Assembly: GCA_905372355.1 (NCBI GenBank) | Contig: CAJPOT010000001.1 | Coordinates: 62,001 to 126,000 of the forward strand | Reading direction: 5' to 3' | DNA: 64,000 nucleotides | Source: an uncultured Selenomonas sp. | GTDB taxonomy: Bacteria; Bacillota; Negativicutes; Selenomonadales; Selenomonadaceae | In this document: piece after piece, positions 31,488 to 40,587 of the stretch | Numbering within the stretch: position 1 is the first letter of the stretch | How the letters are laid out: the number at the start of each line of letters is the position of its first letter | Program-made: the position numbers and the translations under genes | The notes under the pieces: generated by a model | The model's database searches: none | The model's input: only the letters and a program-made list of their open reading frames with translations | What the model was told of the DNA's origin: nothing

Positions 31488-32870
31488 TTGCATCTCGATA
31501 CGGATTTCAAAGGAAAGAAGGTTCTCGTCATCGGCGCCGGGATCAGCGGCTTTGCGGCGGCGAAGGTTCTCAAGAGGCTCGGCGCGAAGGTCACGCTTTC
31601 CGATGCGAAGGACGAGGCGGCGATCAAAGAAGACGTCTCGGAGCTTCGCGTACTCGGCATCGGGCTGATCTTCGGCGCACAGGAAGCCGCGCTCCTGGAC
31701 GGCTGCGATCTTCTCGTGCTCTCGCCCGCCGTTCCCATCGCCATCCCGCTCGCCGAGGAGGCGAAGCGGCGCGGCATCCGCATCACGAGCGAAGTGGAAT
31801 TGGCGGCGGCACTTGCCAAGTCGCCGATCTTCGCCGTGACGGGGACGAACGGCAAGACGACGACGACGATGCTCCTGGGGCTGCTGCTCGCCGAGAAGTT
31901 CGGCAAGGAGAAGACGCGCGTCGGCGGCAATATCGGCTATCCGCTGTCAGAAGCGGTGCTGGAGGCGGGCGAGGGCGGCGCGGTCGCCGCCGAGATTTCG
32001 AGCTACCAGATGGAGGCGACGGAGCACTTCCGTCCGAAGGTCGCCGCCGTCCTCAACGTGACGCCCGACCACATCAAGCGCCACGGTTCGATGGAAGTCT
32101 ATCAGGCGATGAAGGAGCGGCTTTTCCGCGAAATGGCAACAGGCGATTGGCTCGTCCTGAACTACGACGACGAGAGGACGCGCTCGATGCAGGAGCGTGC
32201 CGCGTGCCCCGTATTTTTCTTCAGCCGCAGGGAGGCGCTCGAAGAGGGCGCTTTGCTCCTGGGCGACAAGCTCGTCCTGCGCCGGGGCGGCGAGGAGATC
32301 GCGCTCGTGACGACGGCGGAGCTTGGCATCAAGGGGGCGCACAACGTCGAGAACGCGCTCGCGGCGGCGGCGATGGCGCACCTCGCGGGCGTCGAGGCTG
32401 AGGCGATCCGCCGCGTGCTGCGCTCCTTCAAGGGCGTCGAGCACCGCATCGAGCATTTTCTCGATCTCGCGGGCGTCGCCTGGTACAACGATTCCAAGGC
32501 GACGAATACGGACTCGGCGATCAAGGCGCTCGAATCCTTCTCGGACGGCATCGTGCTGATTGCGGGCGGCGACGACAAGATGACGGATCTGACGGACTTC
32601 ATGCATCTCGTTTCGGAGCGCTGCACGGAACTGATCCTCGTCGGCGATGCCGCCGTTCGCTTCGCCGAAGCCGCGCGCGCAGCGGGCTTTCCCGCCGCGC
32701 ACATCCACGACGCCGCGTACTCGATGAAGACGGCGGTCTACATCGCTGCGCGGCTCGCGAAGCCGCCTGCCGTCGTGCTCTTGTCGCCCGCGTGCGCGAG
32801 CTTCGACATGTTCGACGGCTTTGAGGAGCGCGGCGAGGTGTTCAAGCGCTTGGCACGCGAGCTGGCATAG
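31488..32870 (+). CDS. murD: UDP-MurNAc-L-alanine:D-glutamate ligase MurD
   Basis: 460 residues. The TTG start at 31488 follows GAGGAGG by seven bases and gives the N-terminal VLVIGAGISGFAAAK. The ATP site is AVTGTNGKTTTTMLLG; also seen are NVTPDHIKRHGS, FKGVEHRIE, YNDSKATNTDS and the C-terminal LLSPACASFDMFDGFEERG. ftsW, usually between murD and murG, is absent; murG follows after 45 bases. Confidence 0.97.
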   Translation: MHLDTDFKGKKVLVIGAGISGFAAAKVLKRLGAKVTLSDAKDEAAIKEDVSELRVLGIGLIFGAQEAALLDGCDLLVLSPAVPIAIPLAEEAKRRGIRITSEVELAAALAKSPIFAVTGTNGKTTTTMLLGLLLAEKFGKEKTRVGGNIGYPLSEAVLEAGEGGAVAAEISSYQMEATEHFRPKVAAVLNVTPDHIKRHGSMEVYQAMKERLFREMATGDWLVLNYDDERTRSMQERAACPVFFFSRREALEEGALLLGDKLVLRRGGEEIALVTTAELGIKGAHNVENALAAAAMAHLAGVEAEAIRRVLRSFKGVEHRIEHFLDLAGVAWYNDSKATNTDSAIKALESFSDGIVLIAGGDDKMTDLTDFMHLVSERCTELILVGDAAVRFAEAARAAGFPAAHIHDAAYSMKTAVYIAARLAKPPAVVLLSPACASFDMFDGFEERGEVFKRLARELA

Positions 32871-32915
32871 GAGTTTGCAGAAAAACGCAGAAATGGCAGG
32901 CAAAGGGGAACAGGC

Positions 32916-34025
32916 ATGAAGATCATCGTTTCGGGCGGCGGCACGGGCGGCCACATATATCCGGCGCTGACGCTCGTGAGCGCTCTCGCCAAGAAGGAGC
33001 GCACGGCGGAATTTCTCTACGTTGGCACGCAGAAAGGTCTGGAAGCCGACATCATACCGAAGGAAGGCATCCCCTTTGAAACCGTCGATATCGAGGGGCT
33101 CAAGCGCAGCTTCTCGCCCGCGAACATCGTGCGGCTCGGACGCGCCATGCACGGCGTTGCAGAGGCGGCGGCCATCGTGCGCCGCTTCCGCCCCGACGTC
33201 GTGATCGGCACGGGCGGCTACGTCTGTGGGCCGATCCTCATGGCGGCAAGCCTCGCGCATGTGCCGACGCTCATTCAGGAGCAGAATGTCGTGCCCGGCG
33301 TGACGAACAAGATCTTGTCGAAGTTCGTGACGAAGATCGCCGTCGGCACGGAAGAGGCTCTGTGCCGCTTCCCGCGCAAGAAGGCGGTCTTTACGGGAAA
33401 TCCCATCCGCCGCGAGGTCATGACGGCGAGCCGCGAAAAGGCGCTCGAAACGTTCGGCTTCGATGCGGCAAAGCGCACGGTGCTCGTCTCGGGCGGCAGC
33501 CGCGGCGCGAGGAGCATCGACCGCGCGATGGTCGGTGTCCTGCAGGCGGCGCAGGAGTATCCCGAGGTGCAGTTCCTGCTCGTCACGGGAAAGGGCGAGT
33601 ATGAGAACGTCATGTGCCGTCTGGAGGAAGCGGGCGTGGATCTCGCCGCCGCGCCGCACATCAAGGTCGAGCCTTACCTCTACAATATGCCCGAGGCGAT
33701 GGCGATGGCGGATCTCGCCGTCTTCCGCGCAGGTGCGACGGGGCTTGCCGAGCTCACGGCACGCGGCGTGCCCGCGATCTTGGTGCCGTATCCGTACGCG
33801 GCGGAGAACCATCAGGAGTACAATGCACGCGCCTTGGAGCGCGCGGGCGCGGCGCGCGTGATCTTGGATCGCGATCTCACGGACAAGACGCTTTCGGCCC
33901 TGCTCGGCGAGCTTTTGTCGGAAGAAGGAAAGCTCCGCCGCATGGCAGAGCAGAGCCGTGCGCTCGGCCGCCCCGAGGCGGCCGATGAGATTGCCGATCT
34001 CGTGCTGGAGATTGCGAAGGATTAG
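32916..34025 (+). CDS. murG: Lipid II synthase glycosyltransferase MurG
   Basis: 369-residue GT28 enzyme that adds GlcNAc to lipid I on the inner face of the membrane. The N-terminal glycine loop SGGGTGGHIYPALT, the GTGGYVCGPILMAA block, the second glycine loop VSGGSRGARSID and the C-terminal donor site FRAGATGLAELTARGVPAILVPYP are all present. Confidence 0.97.
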   Translation: MKIIVSGGGTGGHIYPALTLVSALAKKERTAEFLYVGTQKGLEADIIPKEGIPFETVDIEGLKRSFSPANIVRLGRAMHGVAEAAAIVRRFRPDVVIGTGGYVCGPILMAASLAHVPTLIQEQNVVPGVTNKILSKFVTKIAVGTEEALCRFPRKKAVFTGNPIRREVMTASREKALETFGFDAAKRTVLVSGGSRGARSIDRAMVGVLQAAQEYPEVQFLLVTGKGEYENVMCRLEEAGVDLAAAPHIKVEPYLYNMPEAMAMADLAVFRAGATGLAELTARGVPAILVPYPYAAENHQEYNARALERAGAARVILDRDLTDKTLSALLGELLSEEGKLRRMAEQSRALGRPEAADEIADLVLEIAKD

Positions 34026-34037
34026 GAGGAGAGAGAG

Positions 34038-35411
34038 TTGCTGAAGGACATCCATAAGATACATTTTGTCGGTATCGGCGGTGCGGGCATGAGTGCGCTC
34101 GCGCACATTCTGCTGGAAAAGGGCTATGAAGTAACGGGCTCCGATCTCGGCTCTTCCGCGCTGATCGAGCAGCTCAAGGGTCTCGGCGCGCACATCCATC
34201 ACGGGCATAGGGCAGAGAACGTGCACGGGGCAGAAGCCATCGTCGTCTCGACGGCGATTCCTGAGACGAATCCCGAGATCGTTGAGGCGGCGCGACTCGG
34301 CCTGCGTCGCTTCCATCGTTCGGACATCAATGCCGCGCTCCTCAATGCGGCGAAGGGCATCGCTGTGGCGGGAGCGCACGGCAAGACGACGACGACCTCG
34401 ATGCTCGGCGTCGCGCTCGACCATGCGGGCATCTCGCCGACGATCATCATCGGCGGCGAGGTCGATGTCCTCGGTGGCAACGCGAAGCTCGGCAAGGGCG
34501 AGTATCTCGTCTCCGAAGCCGATGAGAGTGACGGCTCGTTCCTAAAGCTCCGGCCGCACATCGCCGTCGTCACGAACATCGAGGACGATCATCTCGATCA
34601 CTATGGCACGCTCGCGAACATTCGCAAGGCATTTCGCGAATTTCTGGAAAACATAAAGCCCGGCGGCCACGCCGTCCTGTGCTTTGACAACGAGAACGTG
34701 CGAGACATCGCTCAGACGCTCGGTCGCAAGGTCATCTCCTACGCCATTGACCATGAGGCGGACTACCGCGCGGGCAAGATTGAGATGCACGGCGCGGGCG
34801 TTGATTTCTCCGTGCTGCACGAAGGAAAAGATCTCGGCCGCGTGCGCCTCAATCTGCCCGGCAGGCACAACGTGCTCGACGCGCTCGCGACCGTTGTCAC
34901 GGGGCTGTCCATCGGTTTGACGGTCGAGCAGATGGCGGCGGGACTTGCGCTCTTTCACGGCGCGAAACGGCGCTTCCAGACGAAGGGGCGCGTGCAGGAC
35001 GTATGGGTCGTCGACGATTACGCGCATCATCCGACGGAGATCGCGACGACGCTCCTCGCGGCGCGTCAGACGAAGCCGCGCCGCATCATCTGCGCCTTTC
35101 AGCCGCATCGCTACTCGCGCACGAAGCTTCTTGCCGCTGAATTTGGCGGCGCTTTTCGCGAGGCGGACGTGCTCGTACTGACGGATATTTATTCGGCGGG
35201 AGAAGCGCCGATCGAGGGCGTGTCGGGGCGCACGATCCTCGACGCCGTGCGGCAGACGACGGGGCAGGATGCGGTCTATATTCCGCAGCGGGAAGATATT
35301 GCCGCGCACCTCGCCGCCATCGCACAGTCCGGCGACATCGTCCTCACGATGGGTGCGGGCGATATATGGAAGACGGGCGAGGAACTGGTCGCCCTTTTGG
35401 AGGGGAAGTAA
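34038..35411 (+). CDS. murC: UDP-MurNAc:L-alanine ligase MurC
   Basis: 457 residues beginning with HFVGIGGAGMSALA, the Rossmann-like UDP-MurNAc site. The ATP loop is AGAHGKTTTTSML, followed by EADESDGSFLK, NLPGRHNVLDALA and DDYAHHPTEI. The TTG start at 34038 follows TAGGAGGA. MurC here is directly followed by ddl; the reductase murB that often sits between them is not in the window. Confidence 0.97.
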   Translation: MLKDIHKIHFVGIGGAGMSALAHILLEKGYEVTGSDLGSSALIEQLKGLGAHIHHGHRAENVHGAEAIVVSTAIPETNPEIVEAARLGLRRFHRSDINAALLNAAKGIAVAGAHGKTTTTSMLGVALDHAGISPTIIIGGEVDVLGGNAKLGKGEYLVSEADESDGSFLKLRPHIAVVTNIEDDHLDHYGTLANIRKAFREFLENIKPGGHAVLCFDNENVRDIAQTLGRKVISYAIDHEADYRAGKIEMHGAGVDFSVLHEGKDLGRVRLNLPGRHNVLDALATVVTGLSIGLTVEQMAAGLALFHGAKRRFQTKGRVQDVWVVDDYAHHPTEIATTLLAARQTKPRRIICAFQPHRYSRTKLLAAEFGGAFREADVLVLTDIYSAGEAPIEGVSGRTILDAVRQTTGQDAVYIPQREDIAAHLAAIAQSGDIVLTMGAGDIWKTGEELVALLEGK

Positions 35412-35415
35412 TTTC

Positions 35416-36363
35416 ATGAAGCAGGGAAAGATCGTCGTCGTCATGGGCGGGCCGTCGAGCGAGGCGGAAGTCTCGCGCCGCACGGGTGCCGCCATCGTCA
35501 GCGCCTTGGAGTCGAAGGGCTATGCAGTCGAGGGCATGGAACTCGACCCGCCGCACTTTGCCGAGGCGATAAGAAAGAGCAGCTGCGCCATCGTCTTCAA
35601 CGCGCTGCATGGCAGGTACGGCGAGGACGGCGTGCTGCAGGGCACGCTCGACATGCTCGGCATCCCCTATACGGGTTCGGGCGTCCTCGCCGCCGCCGTC
35701 ACGATGGACAAGGTCATGTCAAAGCGCGTGTTCCTCGGCGCCGGCATCTCGACGCCGCGCTCCGAGACGTTTCATCGCTTTGAGTTTGACGCGGAGCTTC
35801 CCTCGCGCATCCGAAAGGCTTTCTCGCTGCCCGTCGTCATCAAGGCGTCGTCGCAGGGATCGAGCATCGGCGTCGCCATCGTCGAGAAGGAGGAGGAGCT
35901 TGAGTCGGCGCTCAAGGACGCCTTCCGCTACGACGAGGAAGTGCTCGTCGAGGAGTTCATTCGTGGCAAGGAGCTGACCGTCGCCGTCTGGGGCGACACG
36001 AGAGAAGCGCAGGCTTTTCCCGTCATCGAGATCACGACCGTTTCGGGACGCTACGACTACGCGAGCAAGTACACGAAGGGCGCTTCGACGCACATCATTC
36101 CCGCACGCATCCCTTTAGATGTGACGGAGCGCGTGCAGAAGCTCGCCGTCGACGCTTTCCGCGCCTGCGGCTGCCGCGGCGTGGCGCGTGCCGACATGAT
36201 GCTCGGCGAGGACATGACGCCCTATGTGATTGAGATCAACTCGATGCCCGGCATGACGGAGACCTCGCTCGTGCCCGATGCAGGACGCGCCATGGGCGTC
36301 GAGTTCCCCGAACTCTGCGAGAAGATCTTGGAAATGGCAGGGTACAAGAAGCAGCAAGATTGA
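35416..36363 (+). CDS. ddl: D-alanine:D-alanine ligase
   Basis: 315-residue ATP-grasp ligase. Motifs: GGPSSEAEVSRRTG, FNALHGRYGEDGVLQG, IPYTGSGVLAAAVTMDK, KASSQGSSIGVA and the C-terminal EINSMPGMTETSLVP. The start at 35416 (MKQGKIVVV) lies four bases after the murC stop, with AGGGGAAGT as ribosome site. It supplies the dipeptide used by the MurF half of the fusion upstream. Confidence 0.97.
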   Translation: MKQGKIVVVMGGPSSEAEVSRRTGAAIVSALESKGYAVEGMELDPPHFAEAIRKSSCAIVFNALHGRYGEDGVLQGTLDMLGIPYTGSGVLAAAVTMDKVMSKRVFLGAGISTPRSETFHRFEFDAELPSRIRKAFSLPVVIKASSQGSSIGVAIVEKEEELESALKDAFRYDEEVLVEEFIRGKELTVAVWGDTREAQAFPVIEITTVSGRYDYASKYTKGASTHIIPARIPLDVTERVQKLAVDAFRACGCRGVARADMMLGEDMTPYVIEINSMPGMTETSLVPDAGRAMGVEFPELCEKILEMAGYKKQQD

Positions 36364-36460
36364 CGAAGATGCAAAGAACGGCGATATTTTCTCAGAGCCG
36401 AAGACGGATATTGTATGAGAAACGGCAAGACCGACAAAGATGCAAAGAGGAGGCGGGACG

Positions 36461-37249
36461 ATGGCGGAGGAAAGGCAGGAGAATCTCGGCTTTACCGAGC
36501 CCGGCGCATTGCCGGGCGAGACGCATATCGTGCGCCGCCGCAGCCCGCGCCGCGTCCTCAAGGGATTCCTGTTCCTCGTCGTCTCGGGCGCGCTCCTCGC
36601 CGTTGCCGTCTACTCGCCGCTCTTTTCCGTGCGCGATGTGCGCATCATCGGCAACCACTACATGCCAGCCGATGACATCCGACGCGTCGCCGGCGTCTAC
36701 CCGGGCGTGCCGCTCTTCCAGGTGAAGACGGCGGAGATGGCGCAGCTCCTGATGAAGGATCTGCGCGTCGAGCAGGCGAGTGTGCGACGCTCCTTGCCCT
36801 CGACGCTTGAGATCCAGATCGTCGAGCGCCGCCCCGTTGCCACCGTCGACTGCGACTTTGGCTACGTCGATCTCGACCGTGAAGGCACGGTCATCGACGC
36901 CTACAAGACGCTGAAGAAGATGGCGATTCCCATGGTCACGGGCATCAAGCTCAAGGACATCTACATCGGCGACAAAACGACGGATGAAAATCTCAAAGCG
37001 GCGCTCGTCTATCTCAATGCCCTGAAGCCTGAGACGAATGCGCAGATCTCCGAGGTGTCGCTGAAGAAGCCGGACGACGTCATGGCATATACGACGGGCG
37101 GTGTGCAGATCCGCCTCGGTGCGCTCGACCGCTTGGAAGAAAAGGCGCATCTGACGGACAGCTTCATCGTCGATCAGGAGGTCAAGCAGCGTCCCGTCGA
37201 GTACGTCGACTTCAAATACACGGCGCCGTTTATCAAGCTCAAGCAGTGA
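36461..37249 (+). CDS. ftsQ: Cell-division protein FtsQ/DivIB
   Basis: 262 residues: cytoplasmic basic N-terminus, one membrane helix (about 36-55), POTRA domain (about 60-130, VRDVRIIGNHYMPADDIRRV) and a beta domain (about 130-255, FtsQ family). The ATG at 36461 follows GAGGAGGCGGG. Position after ddl is typical. In many relatives ftsA would follow; here an AT-rich two-gene insertion does. Confidence 0.9.
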   Translation: MAEERQENLGFTEPGALPGETHIVRRRSPRRVLKGFLFLVVSGALLAVAVYSPLFSVRDVRIIGNHYMPADDIRRVAGVYPGVPLFQVKTAEMAQLLMKDLRVEQASVRRSLPSTLEIQIVERRPVATVDCDFGYVDLDREGTVIDAYKTLKKMAIPMVTGIKLKDIYIGDKTTDENLKAALVYLNALKPETNAQISEVSLKKPDDVMAYTTGGVQIRLGALDRLEEKAHLTDSFIVDQEVKQRPVEYVDFKYTAPFIKLKQ

Positions 37250-37253
37250 TTCC

Positions 37254-37282
37254 TTTACATTCTCGAAATGCGGCAGTATAAT
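37254..37282 (+). promoter_or_regulatory. Promoter of the small-ORF/GNAT pair (TTTACA-17-TATAAT)
   Basis: -35 TTTACA (37254-37259), 17-base spacer and consensus -10 TATAAT (37277-37282), directly after the ftsQ stop. The pair therefore has its own strong promoter inside the dcw cluster. Confidence 0.8.
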
Positions 37283-37352
37283 AACCTTGAAGAGGTGTGA
37301 GACGGTGCTTCGATGGAAGCCTTTTGCTGTGTGAATCGGAAGGGTGGCTGTC

Positions 37353-37529
37353 ATGGCGACAAAGAGTTTCTTGAAGAGCGTGAATATCAAAGAGGACAGG
37401 CAGGTTCGGATATTTGCGAATGCCTTGGAAAAGGCGGAGCAATACCGTGCCAAGAATTTGGGGCAGCCTGTATATGAGGTTCCGCAGGAGAAGATGCGCG
37501 TCTTGTTGTCGAAGTATCGAAATGCGTAG
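37353..37529 (+). CDS. Small protein upstream of GNAT gene, possible antitoxin
   Basis: 58 residues, MATKSFLKSVNIKEDRQVRI at the start, then a helical stretch (FANALEKAEQYRAKN) and a basic C-terminus ending SKYRNA. ATG at 37353 follows GGAAGGGTGG. Size, charge and position nine bases before an acetyltransferase gene fit the antitoxin of a GNAT-type toxin-antitoxin pair. That function is inferred from arrangement, not from a recognised DNA-binding motif. Confidence 0.6.
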   Translation: MATKSFLKSVNIKEDRQVRIFANALEKAEQYRAKNLGQPVYEVPQEKMRVLLSKYRNA

Positions 37530-37538
37530 GGCTTCATA

Positions 37539-38150
37539 ATGCTCGGTACACCGATTGTCAATTTGCTGGATTTGATCGAGGGCGGCGAAGAAGAGGCGCT
37601 CAACAACATCCTCGTGGAGTTTTCATGTCCCTGCAATAAAGATGTGGAGAACTTTCTCAAGGAAAAGGCGGTTGCTTTTTCAAAGCAGAGAATAGCCGCC
37701 ACATATCTTGTCTTTAAGCAATATAAAGGCGAAGATGTTGTGGTCGGCTATTTTTCTATCGCACAGAAGTATTTTCATATTGATTTGAAGCGAGGGGCAT
37801 TAAGCAAGACTTTGCGAAAAAGGATCAACAAGTTTGCCGTATGGGAAGAGTCGCTGCATAGATATATCGTTTCCGCCATCTTGATCGGACAGCTAGGGAA
37901 GAATTATGCGCATGGTTACGATCGACTGATTCGCGGCGATGAACTTCTGGAGATCGCCTGTGACAAGGCAGCGCAGATTCAGCGTATATCCAGTGGAAAG
38001 GTCGTGTATTTGGAGTGTGAGGAAAAGCCTGCCCTCGTAGAATTTTATGAACGCAATGGGTTTCATACTTTTGGTAGACGTATGCTCGATAGGGATGAGG
38101 CAGATGTTTTGGAAGGCGGCTGCCTGGTGCAGTTGTTTAGATATTTGTGA
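37539..38150 (+). CDS. GNAT-family acetyltransferase, possible toxin
   Basis: 203 residues with a GNAT-like fold: VVVGYFSIAQKYFHI (beta strands), AVWEESLHRYIVSAILIGQLGKNY (acetyl-CoA-binding helix region) and a C-terminal VVYLECEEKPALVEFYERNGFHTFG, typical of the fold's last strands. The N-terminus FSCPCNKDVENFLKEKAVAF matches a family I recall as small-ORF-linked in Firmicutes and phages. Base composition is clearly AT-richer than its neighbours: a sampled line (37681-37740) is about 40% GC against about 72% at 35641-35700. Acquisition by transfer is likely. Confidence 0.72.
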   Translation: MLGTPIVNLLDLIEGGEEEALNNILVEFSCPCNKDVENFLKEKAVAFSKQRIAATYLVFKQYKGEDVVVGYFSIAQKYFHIDLKRGALSKTLRKRINKFAVWEESLHRYIVSAILIGQLGKNYAHGYDRLIRGDELLEIACDKAAQIQRISSGKVVYLECEEKPALVEFYERNGFHTFGRRMLDRDEADVLEGGCLVQLFRYL

Positions 38151-38183
38151 TTTCCCGCATGGTAGAGCGGCGGGGGTATTCTA

Positions 38184-38212
38184 TTGGCAGATAAGATCTT
38201 TTGCGTTATAAT
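38184..38212 (+). promoter_or_regulatory. Promoter before DUF881-sbp-ftsZ (TTGGCA-17-TATAAT)
   Basis: -35 TTGGCA (38184-38189) and consensus -10 TATAAT (38207-38212) with 17-base spacing, just after the GNAT gene. It would restore transcription of the downstream division genes after the insertion. Confidence 0.78.
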
Positions 38213-38254
38213 TCCTTTATTATCTCATTTCAGCAACAGTTCGGGAGGCATTTT

Positions 38255-38956
38255 ATGATCAATTTCAAGCAGGGGCGGTGGTCCATCGCCTTTGTCTGCA
38301 TGGTGCTGGGCTTCATGCTCGCCGTGCAGTTCCGTGCGACGGAGGACATGCGTCAGTCCGTATCGCAGCAGCGTGTGGAGGAACTTGCCACGCGTCTTCT
38401 GGAGACGGAGAAGGAGCGTGACCGTCTGCAGGAAGAACTGAAGGATACGAAAGACGCAGCGTCAGAGGGGCCAAGCAACGACTACCAGCGCATGAAGGGC
38501 GGCTTCACGGCGCTCGCGGGACCGGGCGTCATCGTCACGCTCGACGACAGCAAGGCGACGTCGAAGGCGGGCGAGAATCCGAACCTCTACCTCATACATG
38601 ACGACGATCTCCTGCGCGTCATCAACGAACTGCGTGCCGCAGGAGCAGAGGCCGTGTCCATCAATGGGCAGAGGCTCACGGGCACGTCGGAGATCCGCTG
38701 CGCGGGGCCGACGCTCTCCGTCAACAATGTGCGTTCGGCACCGCCCTACAAGATTCATGCCATCGGCGACCCCGACAGTTTGGAGAAGTCGATCAAGATG
38801 CGTGGCGGCGTCGAGGACACTCTGAAGGTCTGGGGCATACAGATCGACGTCAAGAAGGAAGAGCATGTCGAGGTGCCCGCCTACAAGGGCGCGGCGTCGT
38901 TCAAGTACGCGAAAGCCATCGAAACGCTTTCGGATGAAAAGGAGGGAGCAAGATGA
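38255..38956 (+). CDS. DUF881 membrane protein (YlxW/YlxX-like)
   Basis: 233 residues: one N-terminal membrane helix (about 9-26), a coiled coil (about 35-65, RVEELATRLLETEKERDRLQ) and a DUF881 domain (GPGVIVTLDDS, YLIHDDDLLRVINELRAAGAEAVSINGQR, GVEDTLKVWGIQIDV). Such proteins sit between ftsQ and ftsZ in Firmicute dcw clusters and their role is unclear. ATG at 38255 follows CGGGAGGC. The end overlaps the next gene by four bases. Confidence 0.88.
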   Translation: MINFKQGRWSIAFVCMVLGFMLAVQFRATEDMRQSVSQQRVEELATRLLETEKERDRLQEELKDTKDAASEGPSNDYQRMKGGFTALAGPGVIVTLDDSKATSKAGENPNLYLIHDDDLLRVINELRAAGAEAVSINGQRLTGTSEIRCAGPTLSVNNVRSAPPYKIHAIGDPDSLEKSIKMRGGVEDTLKVWGIQIDVKKEEHVEVPAYKGAASFKYAKAIETLSDEKEGAR

Positions 38957-39288
38957 TCCTGCCCGTTCTCGGACTTCTTGTCGGCGTCGCCGTCGGCATG
39001 CTCTCGCCGATCACTGTGCCGCTCGCCTACGCGAAGCTCTCCTCCGTCGCCTTGCTCGCCTCGCTAGATTCCGTTTTCGGCGGCCTGCGGGCGGCGTCGG
39101 AAAACCACTTCGACAATGCCGTATTCATCTCGGGCTTCTTTATGAACGCTCTCATGGCCGCCTTTCTCGTCTACATCGGCGATCGCCTCGGCATCGACCT
39201 CTACTATGTGGCGCTCTTGGCGTTCGGCTTGCGTGTCTTCCAGAATCTGGCGATTCTGCGCCGTCATTTCTTCGAAAAGCATAATTAG
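38953..39288 (+). CDS. sbp: Small basic membrane protein Sbp (DUF1290)
   Basis: 111 residues, mostly hydrophobic, with three membrane helices (about 3-20, 55-75, 80-98). Conserved DUF1290 features are PVLGLLVGVAVGM, YAKLSSVALLASLDSVFGGLRA and ISGFFMNALMAAFLVYIGDRLGIDLYYVA in outline. In Bacillus the orthologue is also next to the DUF881 genes ahead of ftsA-ftsZ. It is coupled by ATGA overlap to the DUF881 gene. Confidence 0.9.
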   Translation: MILPVLGLLVGVAVGMLSPITVPLAYAKLSSVALLASLDSVFGGLRAASENHFDNAVFISGFFMNALMAAFLVYIGDRLGIDLYYVALLAFGLRVFQNLAILRRHFFEKHN

Positions 39289-39378
39289 AGAGGCAAAAAG
39301 AGAAAAAAGCAAGCATTTTCATAATTTTTTTATGGCGTACGTATTAAAATAATGATAGAATGGTAGGGAAACTTTTGA

Positions 39379-39420
39379 GGACGACTGCCGTACTCCCTCT
39401 GGTGGGACGAAAGGCGGACT
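39379..39420 (+). other. Possible structured leader of ftsZ
   Basis: In the 157-base gap before ftsZ, CTGCC and GGCGG-like arms enclose TCCC-TCTGGT-GGGA (about 39386-39418), giving a two-level stem just before the ftsZ ribosome site. A weak extended -10 TGATAGAAT (39353-39361) is upstream. It matches no riboswitch class I know. Confidence 0.3.
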
Positions 39421-39445
39421 ATGCTATATTTTGGGGGTTGCTATC

Positions 39446-40561
39446 GTGTTTGAATTGGATGATATGGGTTTGGACCAGTTCGCCAAGATCAAGGTCATTG
39501 GCGTGGGAGGCGGCGGCAGCAATGCTGTGAACCGCATGATTTCAGCGGGATTGCAGGGCGTGGAGTTCATCGCTGTCAACACGGACGCGCAGGCTCTTTT
39601 GCACGCGATGGCGCCGAAACGCATCCAGATCGGCGAGAAACTTACGCGCGGCCTCGGTGCGGGTGCGCGTCCTGAGATCGGCGAGCAGGCGGCGGAGGAG
39701 AGCCGCGATGACATCCTGCAGTCGCTGCAGGGCGCGGACATGGTCTTCGTGACCGCCGGCATGGGCGGCGGCACGGGCACGGGAGCGGCGCCCGTCGTCG
39801 CTGAGTGTGCGCGTGAGATCGGCGCTCTGACCGTCGGGGTCGTCACACGCCCCTTCACGTTTGAAGGACGTCTGCGCCAGAAGAAGGCGGAGGCGGGCAT
39901 CGAGAAGCTGCAGCAGCACGTCGACACGATCATCACGATTCCGAATGACCGCCTGCTGCAGGTCGTCGACAAGAAGACCTCGATCACGGATGCGTTCAGC
40001 TTCGCCGACGACGTCCTGCGCCAGGGCGTCAAGGGCATTTCCGACCTCATCGCTGTGCCGGGGCTGATCAACCTCGACTTCGCTGACGTCAAGTCCATCA
40101 TGAGCAATGCAGGCTCGGCGCTCATGGGCATCGGCGAGGCGACGGGCGAGAACGCTGCAGTCGCCGCCGCCAAGTACGCGATCGAGTCGCCGCTCTTGGA
40201 GACGAGCATCGAAGGGGCGCACGGCGTTCTCCTCAATATCTCCAGCTCGGCGGAGAACCTCAGCATGTACGAAGTCAACGAAGCCTCGTCGACGATTCAG
40301 GAGGCCGTCAACGTCGATGCGAACATCATCTTCGGCGCTTCCCTCGACGAAACGCTCGGCGATACCGTGCGCGTGACCGTCATCGCGACGGGATTTGACA
40401 ACGATACGGTAGGCATCCAGCGTCCCGCTGCGACGGCTGCCCAGGGAAAGCCCGCGCAACCCGGCGCAAAGCCCGTCCCCCAGGCCGACACGCCGCTGCC
40501 GAAGGCGCCGAGCTTCAGCAACTTCGACATCCCCGAATGGATGAATCGAAAGCGCGACTGA
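39446..40561 (+). CDS. ftsZ: Cell-division GTPase FtsZ
   Basis: 371-residue tubulin homologue. The N-terminus [16 protein letters not shown], the tubulin signature [13 protein letters not shown]7 loop NLDFADV and the C-terminal partner-binding peptide [12 protein letters not shown] are present. The GTG at 39446 is chosen because GGGGG (39433-39437) lies eight bases upstream; TTG at 39431 is also in frame. The usual ftsA partner is not next to it, so another membrane anchor (for example SepF) would be needed; none is seen in this window. Confidence 0.97.
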   Translation: MFELDDMGLDQFAKIKVIGVGGGGSNAVNRMISAGLQGVEFIAVNTDAQALLHAMAPKRIQIGEKLTRGLGAGARPEIGEQAAEESRDDILQSLQGADMVFVTAGMGGGTGTGAAPVVAECAREIGALTVGVVTRPFTFEGRLRQKKAEAGIEKLQQHVDTIITIPNDRLLQVVDKKTSITDAFSFADDVLRQGVKGISDLIAVPGLINLDFADVKSIMSNAGSALMGIGEATGENAAVAAAKYAIESPLLETSIEGAHGVLLNISSSAENLSMYEVNEASSTIQEAVNVDANIIFGASLDETLGDTVRVTVIATGFDNDTVGIQRPAATAAQGKPAQPGAKPVPQADTPLPKAPSFSNFDIPEWMNRKRD

Positions 40562-40587
40562 GGACGTGCGGAGAAATAACGCGAAAA

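Noticed and set aside
31947-34424. An 825-residue antisense frame across murD, murG and murC
   Set aside because: It crosses three solid plus-strand genes, is rich in Arg and His and has no recognisable domain or ribosome site.
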